From Dehalococcoidia bacterium (GTDB taxonomy: Bacteria; Chloroflexota; Dehalococcoidia; Lucifugimonadales; SHYT01): a DNA stretch of 64,000 nucleotides. Positions within the stretch are counted from its first letter, which is position 1; each line of letters begins with the position of its first letter. The stretch is taken from contig SHXZ01000008.1 in assembly GCA_009693045.1 (NCBI GenBank), positions 1-64,000 on the forward strand, read 5' to 3'. The notes below the pieces were generated by a model. It saw nothing but the letters and a program-made list of their open reading frames with translations, did no database searches and was not told the origin of the DNA. The translations under genes were made by a program, and so were the position numbers. Below, piece by piece: positions 60,357-64,000 of this stretch.

Positions 60357-61733
60357 TCACTTAGGTGACTTAGGGGCATCACCGTTCCGCGGGTGGCTGT
60401 ACCGGAACTTTTCCGACTTGACGAGCTTGTGGTAGGTGCCGAACCGCTCCTCGGGCTTGTCAGTTACCTGGTCCAGCGGCTCCATTGGGTCGTCGCCGGC
60501 TTCAAAGACGTGGCGCAGCTTGTACAGCGTGGAGCGCTCCGCAGGCACGCGGTCGGCCTCGCGGATGAGCTTGCGGAACTCCTGTGGACGGACGAGCTGG
60601 CCCCAGCCCGCTCCCGCGCTGGTGGAGATGCTCTCGTTGATCAGGGTGCCGCCAAGGTCGTTGACGCCCGCGTTCAGCAGCACCTGCGCCATGCGCGGAC
60701 CCTCTTTGACCCACGACGACTGGAGGTTCGGTATCCAGTTGTTGAGCATGATACGCGAAACGGCGTGGACCTTGAGCACTTCGACGCCCGTGGGACCGGG
60801 GCGGATGCCCGGCACGGTCTTCTGCAGAAACATCGGCGCTTCCGTGTGGACGAAGCTCAGAGGGACGAACTCGGTGAAGCCGCCCGTGTCCTGCTGGATG
60901 CTGCGGATCAGCGCCAGGTGCTCCGCAACGTGGCGGCTGGTCTCCGCGTGGCCGAACATCACCGTTGACGTGGTGCGGATGCCGAGCGCGTGGGCGGTGG
61001 TGATGACCTCCACCCACTGCTTGACGGTGATGCGCCCCGGCGAGATGCGGTCGCGCATCTCCTGGTCCAGCACCTCGGCGGACGTGCCCGGCAAGCTGCC
61101 GACGCCCGCGGCCTGAAGTTCCGTCAGGTATTCGCGGACGGTGCACTGCGAGCGGACGGCGCCGTACAGAACCTCCTCCGGCGAGAAGCCGTGGATGTGG
61201 ATGCCCGGAACCGCCTCCTTGATGGCGCGGCAGAGCTTGATGTACAGGTCGCCCTCCATCTTGGGCGGCAGGCCCGCCTGCACGCACACCTCGGTGGCGC
61301 CCAGGTCCCAGGCCTCGCGCACGCGGCGGAGAATCTCCTCCGTCGGCAGGAAGTAGCCCTCCTCCTGCCGGAAGTCGCGGCTGAAGGCGCAGAAGCCGCA
61401 GCCCTTGATGCAGACGTTGGTGAAGTTGACGTTCCGGTTCACCACGTACGTAACGACATCGCCGACGCGCTGGCGTCGCAGCGTGTCCGCGGCGAGCAGC
61501 GTGGCCATCATGTCCAGGCCGCTGGAGCCGAGCAGGGTCTCGCCGGCGGCGGCGGTGACGTCCTTGCCAGCCAGGGCGTCGTCAAGGACGCGCGCGACGA
61601 CGGGCGAGACGGCGCTCAGAAGCCGATCCAACCCACCGATTCCCTCTCCCCGGATGGGAGAGGACGAGGGTGAGGCTGAGACATCGCGCTGTATTGCAGT
61701 CTCCGATTTACGTAGCTGGGACATACCGTTCAA
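60357..61733 (-). CDS. cofH: Fo synthase subunit 2, CofH
   Basis: A radical SAM enzyme that couples tyrosine-derived radical to 5-amino-6-ribitylaminouracil in Fo synthesis. The 458-residue protein has C-x3-C-x2-C in VCIKGCGFCAFSRDF, EICVQAGLPP-like VCVQAGLPPKM, GTSAEVLDQEMRDRISPGRI and NWIPNLQSSWVKEG. Residues 17-36 (SASPSSSPIRGEGIGG) are a translated CTCTCC/GGAGAG hairpin, an in-frame insertion absent from other CofH. It overlaps cofG by 26 bp; in many Actinobacteria the two are fused as FbiC. Confidence 0.92.
   Translation of the reverse strand: MNGMSQLRKSETAIQRDVSASPSSSPIRGEGIGGLDRLLSAVSPVVARVLDDALAGKDVTAAAGETLLGSSGLDMMATLLAADTLRRQRVGDVVTYVVNRNVNFTNVCIKGCGFCAFSRDFRQEEGYFLPTEEILRRVREAWDLGATEVCVQAGLPPKMEGDLYIKLCRAIKEAVPGIHIHGFSPEEVLYGAVRSQCTVREYLTELQAAGVGSLPGTSAEVLDQEMRDRISPGRITVKQWVEVITTAHALGIRTTSTVMFGHAETSRHVAEHLALIRSIQQDTGGFTEFVPLSFVHTEAPMFLQKTVPGIRPGPTGVEVLKVHAVSRIMLNNWIPNLQSSWVKEGPRMAQVLLNAGVNDLGGTLINESISTSAGAGWGQLVRPQEFRKLIREADRVPAERSTLYKLRHVFEAGDDPMEPLDQVTDKPEERFGTYHKLVKSEKFRYSHPRNGDAPKSPK
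61636..61685. repeat. CTCTCC/GGAGAG hairpin inside cofH
   Basis: CCCTCTCCCCGGATGGGAGAGG within codons 17-36 of cofH. Same family as the intergenic hairpins, kept in frame here. Confidence 0.65.
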
Positions 61734-62967
61734 TCCCTTCTTTCACATAGCCGTCCTCGCCGGCGACGGCCAACACACGCGGCGCAACCGCATCCGCCAG
61801 CCAGCCTTGCTCTGCAATGTAGCTGGGGTACACAGGCAGGCGCGGCACGAGCTCAAAGCCCTCTGCCCGGGTGCGGCGAGCGAGGTCGGTGAGGTGCGGC
61901 CACGGCGCCTCCGGGTTTACGAAGTCGGGCGTCAGGGGCGAAACGCCGCCCCAGTCGTTCAGCCCCGCGTGCAGGTAGAGGGGGAAATCGCGGGGCGTGA
62001 GGTTTGGCGGCGCCTGGATGTTGGCGTCCTTGCCCAGCGCCAGGCGAGTTACCGCCAGGGTCCTCACCATGTCCACGCTGCCCGGCTCGCCGCGGCCCCA
62101 CATGGCGGTCTGGGGCTTGGCGCGGAAGTTCTGGACGATGACCTCCTGGATTTGGCCGTGCTGGTCGTGGAGCCGCTTGATGGCGAAGAGCGACGCCACA
62201 CGGTCTTCCAACGTCTCGCCGATGCCGATGAGGATTCCGGTGGTGAAGGGCGCTTTGAGCTTGCCCGCGTTCTCCAACGTCTTGAGGCGCACGGCGGGCC
62301 GCTTGCTGGGCGCGAACTCGTGCGGGCCGCCCGGCGCGTACAGCAGCGGGCTGATGTTCTCCAGCATGATGCCCATGGACGCGCTCACCTCGCGGAGCGA
62401 GGCCATTTCGCGGTTGCTCATGGTGCCGGGATTGAGGTGCGGCAAGAGGGTAGTCTCTTCAAGCACCAGGGCGCTCACGTCATGCAGATATTCCAACGTC
62501 GTGCGGTAGCCGCGGTGCGCGAGCCAGTCCCTGGCCTCGGGGTAGCGCTGTTCGGGGCGCTCGCCCAGCGTGAAGAGGGCCTCGGTACAGCCGAGGCGCT
62601 CGCCTGCGCGGGCGACCCCCAGCACCTCCTCCGGCGTCATGAAGAGGCGGGCGGCCTTGCCGGGCTCCTGGCGGAAGGTGCAGTAGCCGCAGATGTCGCG
62701 GCAGAGCTGTGTGAGCGGGATGAACACCTTGGGCGAGAAGCTGACGCGGTGGCCTTTTCCCTGGTCACGGAGCGCCGAAGCCGCCTTGCAGATGGCGGGG
62801 AGGTCTGTGAGCGGCGCGCGCATCAGCTCGCAGCCCTCAGCCTCAGCGAGCGCGCTGCCGCCAGCGAGCCGCTCCAGGATGGCCGCTACGGCAGGCGTTG
62901 CTTCGGCGGAGGTGGGCGCTTTGAGCAGCCAGGCTAGCTCTGGTTGGGCTTTCACGGTTGGGGACAC
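61708..62967 (-). CDS. cofG: Fo synthase subunit 1, CofG
   Basis: The other radical SAM half of Fo synthase, which closes the deazaflavin ring. The 419-residue protein has C-x3-C-x2-C in QLCRDICGYCTFRQEPG, FTLGERPEQRYPEARDWLAHRGY, LLPHLNPGTMSNREMASLREVSASMGIMLEN, TGILIGIGETLEDR and NLTPRDFPLYLHAGLNDWGGVSPLTPDFVNPE. Start GTG 62967, reading VSPTVKAQPELA. The first gene of the cofG-cofH unit. Confidence 0.93.
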   Translation of the reverse strand: MSPTVKAQPELAWLLKAPTSAEATPAVAAILERLAGGSALAEAEGCELMRAPLTDLPAICKAASALRDQGKGHRVSFSPKVFIPLTQLCRDICGYCTFRQEPGKAARLFMTPEEVLGVARAGERLGCTEALFTLGERPEQRYPEARDWLAHRGYRTTLEYLHDVSALVLEETTLLPHLNPGTMSNREMASLREVSASMGIMLENISPLLYAPGGPHEFAPSKRPAVRLKTLENAGKLKAPFTTGILIGIGETLEDRVASLFAIKRLHDQHGQIQEVIVQNFRAKPQTAMWGRGEPGSVDMVRTLAVTRLALGKDANIQAPPNLTPRDFPLYLHAGLNDWGGVSPLTPDFVNPEAPWPHLTDLARRTRAEGFELVPRLPVYPSYIAEQGWLADAVAPRVLAVAGEDGYVKEGIERYVPAT

Positions 62968-63190
62968 GTAACCCTCTTGTGGAGTTCCTACTCAGTAAGG
63001 GTGGGATTATGGTCATTGTATCGCGCGCCGTACGGCCATCACAACAAGGTCTTTCTCTTCTCGCCGCCATGCGCGTAATCGGGATCAGAAACAGGAGGAA
63101 CCCGCCACGACAAGACGAGGTTGACGCACGCATCCCCGACGCCTAGACTGGCGCATGATGGCCGTCGGCACAGTGTTCTGCGAGGGAAGC

Positions 63191-63526
63191 GTGGAGAAGG
63201 GTCTGCTGGGCTTTCTGCTCAAGGCTGCGGAGCGATTTGCCCGGCTCAGGAGAGAGCGGTGGTTCCGGTGGTGGAGCTTCGCCGCGATGGCTGGCTTTGT
63301 CCTGGTGTTGCTGTTCACGGACAAGGCTGAGCTTACGACGTCCAGCTGGGGCGTGCTGGCGGCGACGCTGCTCGTCGTGGGCTTTCCGTGGCTGGTTGGT
63401 GTGCTCGTTGACGCCTTGATCACGGGCATCGTCGTCATCCTGTCCAGCGCCATGGTCGTCCGGTGGCTGGCGCGCTTGGGCCTCAGGAAACGCGGCGTTG
63501 GCAGTGGCTCGCAGGGACCGGCTTGA
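63191..63526 (+). CDS. Small uncharacterised membrane protein
   Basis: About 111 residues. A basic amphipathic start (GFLLKAAERFARLRRERWFRWW) precedes three hydrophobic stretches (SFAAMAGFVLVLLF, WGVLAATLLVVGFPWLVGVLV, ITGIVVILSSAMVV) and a basic tail. GTG 63191 lies after GAGGGAAG; ATG 63155 is the longer alternative without a ribosome-binding site. The stop overlaps the HAD gene start by 4 bp. Family unknown. Confidence 0.55.
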   Translation: MEKGLLGFLLKAAERFARLRRERWFRWWSFAAMAGFVLVLLFTDKAELTTSSWGVLAATLLVVGFPWLVGVLVDALITGIVVILSSAMVVRWLARLGLRKRGVGSGSQGPA

Positions 63527-63972
63527 ACATCTTCTTTGACGTGGACTACACCATCATCTCCTACGACGGCACGCTCCGTCCCGGCGTCAAGGAGGTGTTC
63601 GAGCAGCTCAAGCAGGACGGCCTGGACATTTACGTGTGGTCGGGGATGGGGATACGCTGGAACGTGGTGCGCACGCACGGGCTGGCGCCGTTCGTTAGCG
63701 GGGTGTACGAGAAGCCGATCCAGAACTACGTGGAAGCGGTGAACGCCATGCTGACGCGGCAGGAGCTGCCCGTGCGCCCTGAGTTTGTGGTGGACGACTA
63801 CCCGGAGATCGTCACCGCCCTGGGTGGGATGGCCATCAGGCCGTTCTGGGCGGTGGACATGCGCGATCGGGAGATGGAGCGGGTGTACCGCATCGTGTGC
63901 GACTACCGCCGAACGGGCACGTCCAGCGACACGGCGTTCCGCCCGCCGCCGAGCGACCACAGCGCGCCATGA
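63523..63972 (+). CDS. HAD-like hydrolase
   Basis: A 149-residue HAD-fold protein. Motif I is NIFFDVDYTIISYDG (DxDxT), motif II VWSGMG, motif III Lys in YEKPIQNYVEAV and motif IV VVDDYPEIVTAL. The missing cap domain suggests a small or protein substrate. The TTG start at 63523 overlaps the upstream stop (TTGA), and the gene in turn overlaps mutL (ATGA), so the three form one operon. Alternative upstream starts in the ORF lie inside the membrane gene. Confidence 0.75.
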   Translation: MNIFFDVDYTIISYDGTLRPGVKEVFEQLKQDGLDIYVWSGMGIRWNVVRTHGLAPFVSGVYEKPIQNYVEAVNAMLTRQELPVRPEFVVDDYPEIVTALGGMAIRPFWAVDMRDREMERVYRIVCDYRRTGTSSDTAFRPPPSDHSAP

Positions 63973-64000
63973 GTCCCATTAGAGTCCTGCCCCGCCAACT
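63969..64000 (+). CDS. mutL: 5' end of mutL (partial)
   Basis: ATG 63969 overlaps the HAD stop and reads MSPIRVLPRQ, the conserved MutL N-terminus (I-x-x-L-x-x-x-V-A-x-x-I-A-A-G-E-V-V would follow). Only ten codons are visible, so identification is from the start motif. MutL is the mismatch-repair ATPase; a mutS scrap, not a whole gene, is at 5.3 kb. Confidence 0.6.
   Translation, partial: MSPIRVLPRQ

Overview
The window looks like chromosome from a high-GC, F420-producing bacterium, most likely Chloroflexota (Dehalococcoidia or SAR202-like). This is inferred from gene content and has not been tested by phylogeny. Pointers are a full set of F420 biosynthesis genes (cofG, cofH, cofC, cofD) beside a luciferase-like oxidoreductase, several class III (CaiB/BaiF) CoA-transferases, DUF3090 and DUF5679 zinc proteins, and an RND pump that appears to lack the docking subdomains used to reach an outer membrane.

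Layout. 0-11 kb: remnants of two redox genes, then rsmH (minus), a MoaB/MogA protein, an alpha/beta hydrolase, a YjbR-like protein, trmD, a zinc/HNH-like gene broken by a stop, a mutS scrap, pdxA, proC-yggT, yggU, an HExxH protein, a PadR regulator with its membrane partner, and degV. 11.4-13.4 kb: a small accessory island with an endonuclease III-like fragment, an HNH restriction-type nuclease and a truncated integrase. 13.5-22 kb: housekeeping genes (pepA, a winged-helix regulator, xerC/D, topA, a frameshifted dprA, tRNA-Ser, tag). 22-39 kb: mostly minus-strand acyl-CoA and dicarboxylate metabolism: methylmalonyl-CoA mutase, MaoC hydratase, acyl-CoA dehydrogenase, ferredoxin, a SucCD-type ligase, a CitE/malyl-CoA lyase-like protein, a crotonyl-CoA-reductase-like MDR and two CaiB-type transferases. 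An RND pump and a beta-propeller/Ig-like pair lie among them. 40-51 kb: transporter, peptidase and DUF genes, then rpsP-khpA, yebC and ruvC-ruvA. 51-64 kb: a NYN/cold-shock fusion, a third CaiB, lipB, queF, the F420 block with a carboxylesterase, a HAD protein and the first codons of mutL.

Two themes stand out. First, gene decay is dense: about ten loci carry frameshifts, in-frame stops or truncations. The LysR-like, mutS-like, SDR-like and integrase pieces look like true remnants. In dprA, the beta-propeller gene and the HNH-like gene a single-base change would restore the frame, so assembly error must be excluded. Second, spacers are full of short dispersed repeats: two MITE-like families with terminal inverted repeats, a GTAGGGGC...GCCCCTAC palindrome family, a CTCTCC/GGAGAG hairpin family found even inside the cofH and oxidoreductase reading frames, a repeat resembling GATTCTTCGCTTCGCTCAGAATG, and an 11-bp minisatellite.

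Functionally, the 22-39 kb block could convert acyl-CoA and C4-C5 dicarboxyl-CoA intermediates. The SucCD-like ligase next to the malyl-CoA-lyase-like gene suggests malate or methylmalate activation and cleavage. The paired CaiB genes, one with Asn at the catalytic Asp position, suggest a two-subunit CoA-transferase.
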